Shown in pieces: positions 34,600-44,884 of a DNA stretch of 64,000 nucleotides. How positions within the stretch are numbered: position 1 is the first letter of the stretch; every line of letters starts with the position of its first letter. Source of the DNA: Halichoerus grypus (Eukaryota; Chordata; Mammalia; Carnivora; Phocidae); the NCBI RefSeq assembly GCF_964656455.1, contig NC_135717.1, positions 12,868,775 through 12,932,774 of the forward strand, written 5' to 3'. The notes beneath the pieces were generated by a model, which was not told where the DNA came from, searched no databases, and saw only the letters and a program-made list of their open reading frames with translations. The position numbers and the translations under genes are program-made.

Positions 34600-35000
34600 T
34601 GTAGGTCAAGCCTCCCATGGCACCGTTTGCTGCTAATATGGGAAAGCAGTGATCAGATTCGCTTATGCTGCTCTTCACTGAGCTGAGACTTAAAGGATGA
34701 AGGGTGACATTTTCCCCATTTTGTAAATTAATGCCATTGATCTGCCTAACAAGAACAAAGTTAGGCTTCAAAATACCAAATGATAAAGAGATTAAGACTT
34801 TAAATGGCTTTCCAAAAGGTAACCTCTATTGTAAGGCTCCAAGCTGACTATTGAACTTTCAATTAGAATTTCTAATAGGCTATTGACTTAAATGGATAAA
34901 ATGTTGCAAGTGATAGCTTTCAAGATGACAAAGATTGCTTCTTACATTCTGGAATATTACTTTATATAGCCTGTACGGTTCTGGAAGGTGAATAATAAGA
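34600..35000. promoter_or_regulatory. Candidate conserved noncoding element A
   Basis: Repeat-free, AT-rich block with balanced word use and homeodomain/HMG-type motifs: GTAAATTAATGCC, AACAAAG (twice), AACTTTCAATTAGAATTTCTAATAGG and TCAAGATGACAAAGATTGC. It has no open frame. Its enhancer role is inferred from style only; no alignment was possible. Confidence 0.35.
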
Positions 35001-35399
35001 ATATACTGGCCTCCCTCTGTAGAGCATCAGCTGCATCTGTGCTAGAGTTTCCTCGGAGGTGAATAAATGCATTTTTTAAAATAAATGCATTTTTGAAATA
35101 CTTTTTCTTTCGTGTTTGCTAAGCACGGGCTCCATGAAACATCTCATGACCTGGAAGTCCCTTCAGTCGTTGAGGTTGTGGCAACATTCTTCTTCTATGA
35201 AAAGCAGCCGGTGAGGTCTGTGCTGATCTGTGCGCGCACACATGTATTCATGCATGCTTGCATATATGTTCATAGGTGGTACTCCAGCAGGTGTGTTGGC
35301 TGTCATCGCTCTCTGCCTCAGTTTCCCGTTCTTAGAAACTATGATTCTTCTCACTGATGGCTTCCAGGGCAGTGTGACTCAGTCTAGCCCTTGTTATGA
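35001..35399. other. Unique sequence
   Basis: Includes a small alternating patch GTGCGCGCACACATG at 35230-35244 and ATGCATGC words. The 81-codon open frame at 35112-35357 has no recognised motif. Confidence 0.35.
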
Positions 35400-35850
35400 A
35401 ACACTAGCTCTAATACATTTTTAAATACTAATTTTTCAAAGACCAGCTACCTCTTCTAGGATAAAGGGTTAATATTATGCTTATGTTACAGTGCATTAAA
35501 AACTCTAATTAAAACAGCATTACATTCCCATCTGCCAATCTCCAGTAATCTTCTTTAATTGCAGTAATTAAACTATATTTACATGTTCAGAATACTTGTA
35601 ATTTAGCAAATTGCACTCTCTGCTCTACATTTAATCAAACAACCAGTTCCAGTATATTTAGTGTGGAAAGAAGTAATTTCAATGTTTTGATTACTATAGC
35701 AGATTTGACAGAGTAAGTGCCCCTCTAGTAGAGGGCTTGAAAGGGAAGGCAAACATGAAATATAGTCATGGTTTTGATTGTCATGTGAATGCCTAATTAC
35801 ATGTTGGAGGATTAACTATTAAAGGATATCATGGTTGCACTTGATGTTTA
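35400..35850. promoter_or_regulatory. Candidate conserved noncoding element B
   Basis: Repeat-free and AT-rich with dense homeodomain-type words: CTCTAATTAAAACAGC, CTTTAATTGCAGTAATTAAAC, GTAATTTAGC and GCCTAATTAC. No open frame. Interpretation as a developmental enhancer is inference. Confidence 0.4.
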
Positions 35851-36662
35851 GATACAGCCGATATTAGAGATAGCAGAGACTGTCTTTTCCGGAAATTTGA
35901 CAAAGGAAACAAAGTTCTCTCCCAGTGATGGGAGATCGTTGGAAAAGTTAGTGAAAATGTTGCCTGAATTGTGTAATTGCTGTTGTGTCTCCTGCCTCTG
36001 CTCTCAGAGTCTGCCAGGCAAGATGGTTATTTTAGTCTTCCCAATTAGAGTCCAGAGGAAATTCAGTGATAAGCAACCCAGGGAAATGTTTATGATGATA
36101 CCAGTTCAGGCGTGAATCCCTCTGCGTTTCTGTCCGTGTCGGCCCCGGAGAAGACATGAGCTTCCTGAAAAGGCCTCCTCAGTGATTCAGGCCCCTTTTC
36201 CTGCCTTGTGTACCAGACCATTCCACCTAACCCATCTCCTCAGCCTCCTCTTTGTTTCTCAGTTTCCTCATTAAAAAAACAGAAATAATAATGTTATGAA
36301 TATTAATTGGATTCCAAGGAATAATTTCTTAATCACCTTTAAAGTATTTCATTAAATATTGCTTGTTGGTGTTATTATCTAGCTGCACTGGTATAATAGT
36401 TCTGGTTTCTCTGTCTGTATCCATCCAACTGGGATACTGAGTATTGCCATCAAATCTCTGTTTTGCAAAACAATGTGTAGATTTTTTTTCAACATTTGAA
36501 GTAATGTTTTCTCTTCCAGTAGCTTTTTCTAATTATGTGATGTTAGCAGTATTTCCTGGAATTTGTCTCTGTCCTCATTTCTGGGCCATTCATTGTATTA
36601 ATAAGGATTATACATGAGTGAAAACAAGAGGACAGTCTGACACTCCTGTTGAATACCGCTGT
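35851..36662. other. Unique sequence with a possible MIR scrap
   Basis: Around 36245-36305 CTTTGTTTCTCAGTTTCCTCATTAAAAAAACAGAAATAATAATG resembles the MIR 'cctcagtttcctcatctgtaaaatgggg' phrase in sense. The rest is unassigned. Confidence 0.4.
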
Positions 36663-36677
36663 TGACCCTTCCTTCTT

Positions 36678-36891
36678 TTTTTTTTTTTTAATTTTTTTTT
36701 TTTTTTAAGATTTTTTTTATTTATTTGAGAGAGAGAATGAGAGACGGAGAGCATGAGAGGGAGGAGGGTCAGAGGGAGAAGCAGACTCCCTGCCGAGCAG
36801 GGAGCCTGATGTGGGACTCGATCCCGGGACTCCAGGATCATGACCTGAGCTGAAGGCAGTCGCTTAACCAACTGAGCCACCCAGGAGCCCC
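36678..36891 (-). mobile_element. Young CAN-SINE, antisense, perfect target duplications
   Basis: On the minus strand: GCTCCTGGGTGGCTCAGTTGG, AAGCGACTGCCTTCAGC, GATCCTGGAGTCCCGGGATCGAGTCCC, GGAGCCTGC-type region, then AAATAAA and a long A tail seen as T runs at 36678-36708. TGACCCTTCCTTCTT is identical on both sides (36663-36677, 36892-36906). Confidence 0.97.
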
Positions 36892-36906
36892 TGACCCTTC
36901 CTTCTT

Positions 36907-37449
36907 GACCATGGGGAAAGACCAAGCCACTGAATTGTTACCGATGATAACCTGGGAGGGAAGACCTGAGGTTTTCCTTCATTATTCAGTTAGCAACTTG
37001 CCCTAATGTTGCCCACAATGTTTCACTTCTTTAGGCCTCAGATTGTTAGAGATAGGGTAGAGAGAATAGGGCTTGGATTTATTTTTTTATTTTTTTATTT
37101 TTTTTTTTGGTTCATGAAGGAGTCAAGATGAAAATCTTGAGCCAAAAAAAAAAAAAAAATAGACTTAAGACCATTGCGGGAAGAGCCTTTCAGTTCCAAC
37201 CCAGCCCCATTTCTGTGTTAAGGAGAATTTAATTTCTGACAAAAGTCTTGATATCTTTTTTTTCTTGCTGCTTACTTACAGAGAGGTCCTGATTAATTTA
37301 TGATGGCTGCCTTTAAAAAATATACTGGGCATAAAATTAAGCCTTGTGGTGAAATTCAAAGCAAAATACTGCTGGTAAGTGCATAAATCAGTTTGAGGAT
37401 GCTAGGGACACTCTGAAAGGAAAGAAGTAATCTGAAGTTGAACACGTGA
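36907..37449. other. Unique sequence with T- and A-rich tracts
   Basis: T-rich tract with interspersed A at 37078-37109 and an A17 run at 37144-37160. No gene or clear repeat body. Confidence 0.4.
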
Positions 37450-37565
37450 CCTGCCGGGTTCGGAATCCCACTTCTGTCACTCAGCTGGTTAATAACCAAG
37501 CAATCGCTAATCTCCCTGTTTTTTCATCTGTAAAATGGGGATAACAGTACGTGCATGGGTACTGT
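37450..37565 (+). mobile_element. MIR SINE fragment
   Basis: GGGTTCGGAATCCCACTTCTGTCACTCAGCTGG, then CTCCCTGTTTTTTCATCTGTAAAATGGGGATAACAGTACGTGC: sense MIR, from the B-box region to the start of the 3' part. Confidence 0.8.
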
Positions 37566-38368
37566 GCTATTAGTTGGTCTCTCCCATTACCCATCATGTT
37601 TGTTCACGTACTGTAGTAACCTCAGAGCCTTTGGAATAACATGTGATTTAAAAAAAAAAAAAAAAGAATGCAGCAGAACTGTCAGGAGAAATATGCGTAA
37701 GGGGTGGGTGAGGTATACCTACAAAATGAAATCTCCTCAAACCTTATTATAACCGTTCGTTGTACTCCTTTGCCCTAACAAGTCCTTTCTGACATTTGTT
37801 CACAAAAGACACAAGGGAAGGATCTGAATCTCACTCCGTATTTCACACTGTCTGCTTAGAAGTGCTAATGAATAGCCCGGTAACCCCCAAAATGGCCCTT
37901 AATCCAAACCCCATCAAGTCAGGTTATGAGTAATTAAGGACAGACATATGAAACATACCTGCTTTGCAGCTAGCATCCCTGCTTTCCAGAGCTTATTTGG
38001 GAAGGCGAGTTTACTTCTCATTCTTGATCCTCATTGGAAATTCAGGAGTTAATGTCAGCATCCTCTGTGCACTTGAACATGCGAATTTTTGTCTTCTTGA
38101 AAACTTTCTACCTTGAGGTAGGGAATGGGGATCCTAGATAGAGTCTCTAGCATTTAATTCCAAAAACAGAAGTTCTGACATTTACATTTCTGCTAATTTC
38201 ACACATCATCTTGCAGCATATAGGATCTGGGCTCCTGCCAAGAGGAATGTAAACTTTTTTGAAAAAAATGCTTTTTTGGGAAGGGTGTTGAGCTACAGAG
38301 GCATCTCTTAAGTGGACATAATATGTGAATTATGTGAAACTCAGAGCTTCCTCTGAACTTATTCTTCT
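37566..38368. other. Unique noncoding sequence
   Basis: A16 run at 37650-37665; otherwise no gene or repeat recognised. Confidence 0.4.
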
Positions 38369-38382
38369 AAGAAAACTTTGTG

Positions 38383-38595
38383 GGGGTGCCTGGGTGGCTC
38401 AGTCGGTTAAGCATCTGCCTTCAGCTCAGGTCATGATCTCAGGGTCCTGGGATCAAGCCCCACCTTGGGCTCCAGGCTCAGCAAGGAGTCTGCTTCTCCC
38501 TCTCCCTCTGTCCCTTCTCCTCCTGCCCCTGCTCATGCTCTCTCTCTCAAATAAATAAATAAATACATAAATAAATAAAATCTTTAAAAAAAGGA
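38383..38595 (+). mobile_element. CAN-SINE with perfect target duplications
   Basis: GGGTGCCTGGGTGGCTCAGTCGGTTAAGC head, CTGGGATCAAGCCCCACC B-box region, CT-rich middle, then (AAATA)n tail. AAGAAAACTTTGTG is identical at 38369-38382 and 38596-38609. Confidence 0.97.
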
Positions 38596-38639
38596 AAGAA
38601 AACTTTGTGACAGCCCTCATCCGAATAATATGGCCAGAT

Positions 38640-39310
38640 TCCTATTTTCCAATGTTGACTCTCTACTGTTTACTATATAATGAGTTTACTGTACAATGAG
38701 GGACTCTGATTTATTAGCTCTTCATTATTCTCATTCCATCAGCTTCTTGATAAATGCTGCAACCTTTGGCAGGGACGTGAGTCTCAATCAGGTGATATCA
38801 TTGCTTTTTAATGAACTCTTCGTCTGGGAGTAGCAGCATTACATGTGAAATTCCTTATCCTGCATTATTAACAGGCCTCGGAATAAAAGGCACAAAGGCA
38901 CCAAGAAGGTTGTGCTGAGAAATGGGGCAAAATTCATTACCAGTTCACTCTACTGCTAGTTTGCAGTCTTTGATCTATCATATTTACCCTTCTGAAATAG
39001 AAAGCGATCCTGGGTGGAGCCCCAGTGACCTATAGCATGTGGGGGTGTTTTGTAAATGATGCTTCAGTTATTTAATGCCTAGCCCGCCTGCTGAAATTTA
39101 ACACAGTGACAACTTTCTCAGATGGGGCATGAAAAAAAGAAAGTGGTATTTTACAACCTGAGAAGTTAAGCACTGAGATAGTTAGGGCCCAGCTCTCATT
39201 AGCTGAATGGTAGATTTTTCTAATTAGTTCTTTCTAGTGCAATTAGCACGAAAGAGTCTAATCACCTCATGTGAAACCAGTCTAATGCTTGGAAATGAAT
39301 GTCCTTGGCT
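38640..39310. promoter_or_regulatory. Candidate conserved noncoding element C
   Basis: About 670 repeat-free bases with homeodomain-like words (GCATTATTAACAGGC, CAGTTATTTAATGCC, CTCATTAGCTGAATGG, TTCTAATTAGTTC, GCAATTAGCACG, GTCTAATCACC) and no open frame. It looks like a developmental enhancer; this is inference only. Confidence 0.4.
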
Positions 39311-40108
39311 TCTCTTTCAGACTGGATCTTAGGATTTTCGGTTCACCTCTTACAGAGTGGAATCTGTTAGTGTTTATTTAAAACGTGAGCACAGACCTAT
39401 AGAAGGGGCAAGCAGTGGACAACTTGTTGACTCAGGGTGCAAGTCTAGCTGGACAAAGTGCTTAGAAATTTTCACTAGTTGGCACTTAATAGTGTATCAC
39501 TTCAGCTAAAGAAGCTGTTTTCCTTGATGTCTTTCATTTTTTAAGTAGGAGACAAGAGCTGGGAACAGCTAGAGTTGAGCAGGGCTGCCCCTCCTGAGGG
39601 ATGAAACATACTGCTCCTTGGAATCAGAATGCTCTTGGACGCCGAGGGCTGCAGTGCTTGATTTCCCAGCCTCTGCAGCCCCCTGGGTCCCCATCAGTGA
39701 TTGCTAATCTGTGCATTCAGTGCTCTGTCTCTCCTCCCTCTCCCTGCCTTGGAGTGATTCTTGGGCTCATTCGTTGTTAAACTGTTCTCAAATTTCTAGT
39801 GGCCATCCGTCACTTTGGATCTCTTAAGTGAGCCAGCTCTGGGTATCTCAGTTGATACTGTTCATTTTTAACTTAGGAGGGAAGCTGTAATGGCAGCTTC
39901 CGGTCCTGTAGCATATAAACTATTACCCCCTTTAGAGAAGCCACTTGCTTGCAAGAAGATGGATGAGGAAATGCTTGATGTGTGCGTATTTATTATGAAC
40001 TAGGGGTAAGAATGGACATCGTTGCTCATGGGGCTGTGGAGGCTGATACGTGAGGTTCCGCTGTCCATGCCGTCACTGCCCCGTAGGACTTCTGTGGTAA
40101 TGGATGTG
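39311..40108. other. Unique noncoding sequence
   Basis: No gene or repeat recognised. Confidence 0.4.
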
Positions 40109-40263
40109 TTCTGTACCTGCCCTGTCCGGTACATAGGCACTAGCTCGTGGCTATTGAGCCCTTGAGGTGTGAGACTGAAGAAATTTTAATTTTATTTACT
40201 TTTAATTAGTTTAAATTCAGATGGGCCCATGTGGCTAATGGCTACCATATTGGGCCGGGCAGG
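40109..40263. mobile_element. hAT-type MER element (CACATGTGGCTA family), copy 2
   Basis: Reads CCCTGTCCGGTACATAGGCAC, GTGGCTATTGAGCCCTTGAGGTGTGAGACTGAAG, a TTTTAATTTTATTTACTTTTAATTAG middle, and CCATGTGGCTAATGGCTACCATATTGGGC. Ends are imperfect inverted repeats (CCTGTCCGGTAC / TACCATATTGGGCCGGGCAGG). An internally deleted, noncoding copy. Confidence 0.75.
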
Positions 40264-40599
40264 TCCAGGCCTCTCCTCCCTCCTGCACCCTGCCCTACTG
40301 ACGCACAGCTGCACACTGACCGACAGAAAACAGGCTGCCCTCTGCGCCCTCTTGCTCTCCCTTCTCCTCGCTTTACGACCGGTCAGACTTTTCCTGGTGC
40401 TCTTAGGAGTTCAACACAAGGCATTTTCTAGGCTTGTGTTCTCTGTGGATCATTCTGTATTCTACCAAGCCAGTGTTTTCTTCTAAAGTTGGAAAAGACT
40501 TTGTAGTTTTTAAAATAGCCGAAATACTGGTTTGTTTCTGAAAGGAGAGGTGGGAGGAATCAGCCAACATAAGCTCATTTATGGAGCCTTCCAAATCTC
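40264..40599. other. Unique noncoding sequence
   Basis: GC-rich near the start; the open frames at 40229-40486 begin inside the hAT remnant and are not credible genes. Confidence 0.4.
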
Positions 40600-40780
40600 A
40601 AAGACGGGACAGTACTAAACACCTCTCCAAACAGTATATGCAAATGGATTTTACCGACTCCCTGTGATGTTTTAATTATAGTTAATTAAAGGAAACAGAA
40701 ATGGAATATTTAATCATCTTTATCGATGATGTTTAACAAACATGTTAACTTTGCTCACGGCAGCCAGTCGTACTATCATG
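40600..40780. promoter_or_regulatory. Candidate enhancer core with octamer and TAATTA words
   Basis: Contains an exact POU octamer ATGCAAAT (40638-40645), paired TAATTA and TTAATTAA words at 40673-40689, AATATTTAATCATC and ATCGATGATG. Repeat-free. Function inferred. Confidence 0.4.
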
Positions 40781-40949
40781 GACCTCTTCAGTTCACACAG
40801 ACAAGGCAAACTTAGCAAGCTGGACAGACCCGTGTTCTGAAAAGTCTGGTTCCTTCTCCCATGATTGGAAGTCTCCTCTTGTTGCTTTGGACCTGGAATT
40901 GATCTATGTAGAGGATAAAAGGGAGAACACTAAGGGTATGTGTTCAGCA

Positions 40950-41210
40950 GAGTGCACATTCATGTACTCAGCAAACATGTATTGAAGGCCAGCTATGCGC
41001 TAGGACTTTTGGGGATGCCTAGATGGGTGGACACTACGTGTTCCTCACTAGATTGGAACCGCAAGCAACTGACACACGCACAGTTAAAGACAGTACTCTG
41101 TGGTAAATATCGTAATAGAAATAGTTACAATGTGTGTGGTGGAGTATAGAGGAGGAGGAAGAAGGAAGTGGTTTTAGGGAAGGCTCCTAAGATGGAAACA
41201 TGGAAGGGAA
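40950..41210 (-). mobile_element. L2 LINE 3'-end fragment, antisense
   Basis: CTCAGCAAACATGTATTGAAGGCCAGCTATGCGCTAGGAC, a decayed middle, then GTGGTTTTAGGGAAGGC, matching antisense L2 order ('aacaaatatttattgagcgcc', 'tcagggaaggc'). Confidence 0.65.
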
Positions 41211-41275
41211 ATTTTATATATATTCCTTTATATATATAAAATTTTGTATATATTCCTTTATATTCATATTTATAG
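41211..41275. repeat. AT-rich imperfect tandem repeat
   Basis: The unit TATATATATTCCTTTATAT recurs (near 41215 and 41247) with an intervening TATATATAAAATTTTG. Short, low complexity. Confidence 0.7.
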
Positions 41276-42719
41276 GAATTCGGGCAGGGATGAAGGGAAG
41301 GTAGGGATTTTGTGAAGGGGGAGTGTGGTGGAGCACAGATCAGATGTGTAAAGTGACAATGTGCATCTGGGGAACTGTGTGAGGAAAGGCCTGCTGGTGT
41401 TTGGTGTGGGACTGTGACCATCCTGACAGTTGCCTATGGAAAGGTAGCCCACCATGAGGTCCAGCAAAGGGCATTCACGGTGTGAGTGTTGTGGAGCATT
41501 AGAGATACTTGCTAAGTTTTAGAACCAGGATTAGGATGAGGCAAGAGAGGCACCTAAGGTACAGAACACAGAGAGAGGGGCATGAAGTTCAAGCTTGGTA
41601 CTTACACAACCCTGAGAATGATGCCTCCTTAAATTTTGTGCCCTGGGTACCTCACTTGCCTTACCCTAATCCAGGCCCTGAAACATGACTGGTTTTTCTG
41701 CAGAGCGTGGGCTCGAAAGGGAAGTGGCTGAGAATCTGAACCTAGGCAATATGGTAGACAGGGCAGAGCAGAGATTAATGAGAAATATTTACAAGGTAAA
41801 GGCAAGAAAACCTAGTGTCAGAAAAAAATATGAAGCATGAGTGAGAGGAACCTAATTGTTCTTTCACTGAATCCTAGGGATTTTCTTATTTCCTGACACT
41901 GGGTTTTTCCTAATCTCTCAGTTCCTGCCCTGTCATAGGGTCGCACCCATTTCAAGTCCAACCCTCACCTAAATGCTAAGTCTGATGCACTTGACTGTAT
42001 TTTGAGAGAAGGCCATGTAAGCTGGAGTTTTGAAAAAGCGTCTGACCTCAGATAGATCTGCTGTACTGGGTGGTGTTAACACATTCAGAGAATTGCAGTC
42101 TTCTTGGCTCTCTAAATTCAGTGACCTTATTTTAAAAGATGATCAACATGGCTTAGAACCTTTTGAGGATTAGGAGACATTTTATCAAGAATAAGCAAAG
42201 ATGACATTTGGCTAGCAGTTTCCCCACACACACACACACCCCCCTCGGCCCCTCCAAAAAAAAAAAAAAAAAAAAAACAAACCCACATTTGTTTTGGAAT
42301 GAAGCTTTTCCATTTGACAAGTTTAGAATTACCAATACTGCTTGAAACTCCCTCTTTTCTCCAAACTCTGCGATGTTTTCAGGAGGGACTCTTTTCTTCA
42401 AAGGCGTCCAAGAATAGAGTTAATTGGGAAAACATGCAAGAAAAGACATCTTGGCTCCTCAGGCCGCCTGTTGTACTCTCCCAGCATATGCTATTACTTG
42501 TCTCAGATAAGTAGACAGGTGGCTGTTTGCAAAGCAGGGTCTAATGTGCCTTTGACTCAGAGAAGTTTGGAAACAAAGCCCTCTGTACCAATAAGCCTCT
42601 CACTGCTTTGTGAAGTCTTCTGGTCTTGCCTGCCCTGTGACCTGCAACCTGGAAGAATTCGTGGAGAGCATGTGGTCTTCTATCGAGGTTTGCTCTAATA
42701 GAACTCGCACTCATCCAGC
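41276..42719. other. Mostly unique sequence with a CA/A-rich tract
   Basis: No gene identified. (CA)n followed by C-rich and an A21 run occupies 42223-42278. A purine-rich stretch at 41280-41480 may be old L2 continuation but is too diverged to claim. The plus open frames at 42299-42698 show no motif. Confidence 0.4.
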
Positions 42720-42930
42720 ATTTATTGGGATGAGAGTCATGTCATCTCAGGGTTGGGCGAGTATGTAAAGGTCATCTGTTCCAATTTCCATCTGGAAAGT
42801 CTCCCGTACCCCTTTTCTCCAAATGGCCCCATAGACATAACCTCCTGTGACAAAGGGTTCACTGCCTCTTTAGTCGGTGTTTGCCAACCCTCAGTGATAC
42901 TTACCAGTTAGCTTCCATTTCTCCCCCATC
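42720..42930 (-). mobile_element. Possible MIR3-like SINE, antisense
   Basis: GTAAAGGTCATCTGTTCCAATTTCC resembles 'gaggtcatctagtccaa' and is followed by a decayed middle. Low divergence tests were not possible. Confidence 0.35.
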
Positions 42931-43239
42931 TTCTCTTCCTTGGGAATTCCTTTAACGGTACGTCATGCTTTCCAACTTCTGTGGATGGCCTCCTCAAATC
43001 AGCCTCTCCAGAGAAACTTCCGGCTCAGCTCCTGATTGATAGAGCTCTTGGCCACTCGCCCTTTCTTCCTATGGGGAAAAGACTTGCCAGAGCAGATCCC
43101 AGGCAGCCTGACTCAGCACCCTGTGCTCCCAGGTTCTCTTCTGGCTCCAGTGCCCGGGTGGTGGCATGGGGGACGCCGAGCAGGCTGTGGGCTTGGTGAT
43201 TGTGCGGCTTGGTGCACAGCAAGACAGACCACAGTCAGC

Positions 43240-43520
43240 ACTTGAATAATAGAATTTTCATGAGTGATTAAAGTAAAAGCCAGGATTTAGAGATTGAGCG
43301 TTGATTGTTAAAGGATAAATGATATTTGGAACATCTTACTGGATTTGATTAAAGTAAAATTCCAAAACCATCACAAAGATGATTATTTACCCATGGTACT
43401 TTAAGGACTTTTTTTTGTGGCTTAAGTCATTGGCACTTCAATGCTTAAATCTCTGTGCTCAAAACCAGAATGCAATTGATCCTTAGAAAATCAGAGGTTA
43501 GTGTTACACTGTAACATAAT
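43240..43520. promoter_or_regulatory. Candidate conserved noncoding element D
   Basis: AT-rich, repeat-free. The 13-base word GATTAAAGTAAAA occurs twice in the same orientation, 81 bases apart (43266-43278, 43347-43359). GATTGTTAAAGGATAAATG and GATGATTATTTACCC lie nearby. No open frame. Regulatory role is inference. Confidence 0.4.
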
Positions 43521-44124
43521 CAGCCTTTGAAGACAGATCTTGTTTTATGGGTTTTTTTTTTCCCTCCCATGGTGCCTAGTATCTTGCCTTATACATAATG
43601 GATACTTTGAGCCCATGGACAGAAATTATTTTATATTGCTTTAGCGGCTCTGAATTCAAGGAAGAGTTGATTTCTGAATGAAGTATATTAGCAAAGATTG
43701 CTTAAGCGCAAAAATCTCATTTCTCTTCTTAATCATCTGGATGTCAAGGCCCGGATTCCAGTCCAAGTGTCATATACTTTGCCTCTGTAAAGCTCATATT
43801 TTCTGGAAAGGAAACCAAATATGAAATAATAGCAAGCACTGGGACAGGGCTGCATGTCCTCTTCTGGCCACTAGCAAAAGTTGGATGAAGGGTAAGAGGG
43901 AGCTGATGGGGCTAGATCAGGGTTTGTGGTTGAAAGATGGCAAACTTGGGATTTAAGCTCATAGTCAGTGCTAGATGCTACGGTCTCAGGACAGTAGGAG
44001 AACTGAAAGGCAAGTTGCCTGGGCCCAAATACCATAATTGGAATCGATGGGCCAAAATAGATGCAAGTTGGATGGAATTAACTGGTAAACAAGTTTTCTG
44101 GGCCTTGAAGAGACCATTTAGTTT
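43521..44124. other. Unique noncoding sequence
   Basis: T run at 43551-43560; a possible L2 3' scrap near 43565-43605 (CATGGTGCCTAGTATCTTGCC, TAATGGATACTTTG). No gene. Confidence 0.4.
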
Positions 44125-44296
44125 TAATAGCTGTTTGTTGAGTGTCTCCTGTGTATGAGGCATGCTTCGAAGCACTTTACAAATATTTAATCCTCATAAC
44201 AACCTGTGACATAAACACTACTAATACCCCCACATAACAGATAAGAAAACTGAGGGGCAAGGATTTTAAGGAACTTACCTTAAACATCAAGATTCC
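44125..44296 (-). mobile_element. MIR SINE, antisense, left piece
   Basis: TTGTTGAGTGTCTCCTGTGTATGAGGC, ACTTTACAAATATTTAATCCTCATAACAACCTGTGACATAAACAC, AGATAAGAAAACTGAGGGGC. The MIR is split here by a CAN-SINE and resumes at 44467 after a 15-base duplication. Confidence 0.85.
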
Positions 44297-44466
44297 TTTT
44301 TTTTTTTTTAAAGATTTTATTTATCTGTTTGAGACAGAGAGAGAGCACAAGCGGGGAGGAGGGTCAGAGGGAGAGGGAGAAGCAGACTCCCTGCTGAGCA
44401 GGGAGCCTGATGGGGGACTCGATCCCAGGACCCTGAGATCGTGACCTGAGCCACCCAGGTGCCCCC
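44297..44466 (-). mobile_element. CAN-SINE with internal microhomology deletion, inserted in MIR
   Basis: Minus-strand copy flanked by identical AAACATCAAGATTCC (44282-44296, 44467-44481). Its head reads GGTGGCTCAGGTCACGATC: the segment between the two GGCTCA words of the consensus (about 27 bases, including most of the A-box) is missing and one GGCTCA remains (complement of 44447-44452). The B-box region, CT-rich middle and tail are present. Confidence 0.95.
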
Positions 44467-44560
44467 AAACATCAAGATTCCTGAGTTATGAATCTAGGCA
44501 GCCTGACTCTAGAGATCATGCTCTTAACCCCTGGACTGTGCCATTAGTTTTCCAAGGTGG
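44467..44560 (-). mobile_element. MIR SINE, antisense, right piece
   Basis: Resumes after the SINE: GAGTTATGAATCTAGGCAGCC, GATCATGCTCTTAACCCCTGGACTGTGCCAT, matching the tRNA-related half of MIR in antisense. Confidence 0.8.
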
Positions 44561-44639
44561 TTTGTCGTGGTTGTCAGGAGGCTCTGAGAACCCCGGCCCA
44601 GGACCTACACTGACCACATGGCCTGGCCAGCATCCATCA

Positions 44640-44775
44640 GTCCAGTGACTTTTTAATCTGAATCTTTACCTACCCGTACACATTCCTCTTCTAGATTATA
44701 AACTCCCTGAGTGCAGAGAGTCTGTCTTACTCATTTGTGCTCTTCAGGTTTTGTTCAGAGGAAGCCTCTGGCTTG
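44640..44775 (+). mobile_element. L2 LINE 3'-end fragment, sense
   Basis: TAGATTATAAACTCCCTGAGTGCAGAGAGTCTGTCTTACTCATTTGTGCTCTTCAGG equals the L2 module 'agactgtgagctccttgagggcagggactgtgtcttattc'. Confidence 0.75.
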
Positions 44776-44884
44776 GTTGGTTTGTTTTCTAGATACTTCT
44801 AAACCTAAGTTATTCTGTCAGCCCCTGGGAGCTTCTTTGGTTTTTCTTGGTCCAAGATTGAGTCAACAGCAGTAAGAGGCAGCA
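44776..44884. other. Short unassigned spacer
   Basis: Lies between two oppositely oriented L2 pieces; nothing recognised. Confidence 0.4.

Noticed and set aside
40229..40486. Plus-strand open frame with hydrophobic leucine-rich segments (membrane protein-like)
   Set aside because: It begins inside a hAT transposon remnant and has no homologue that I recognise; hydrophobicity is from CT-rich sequence.
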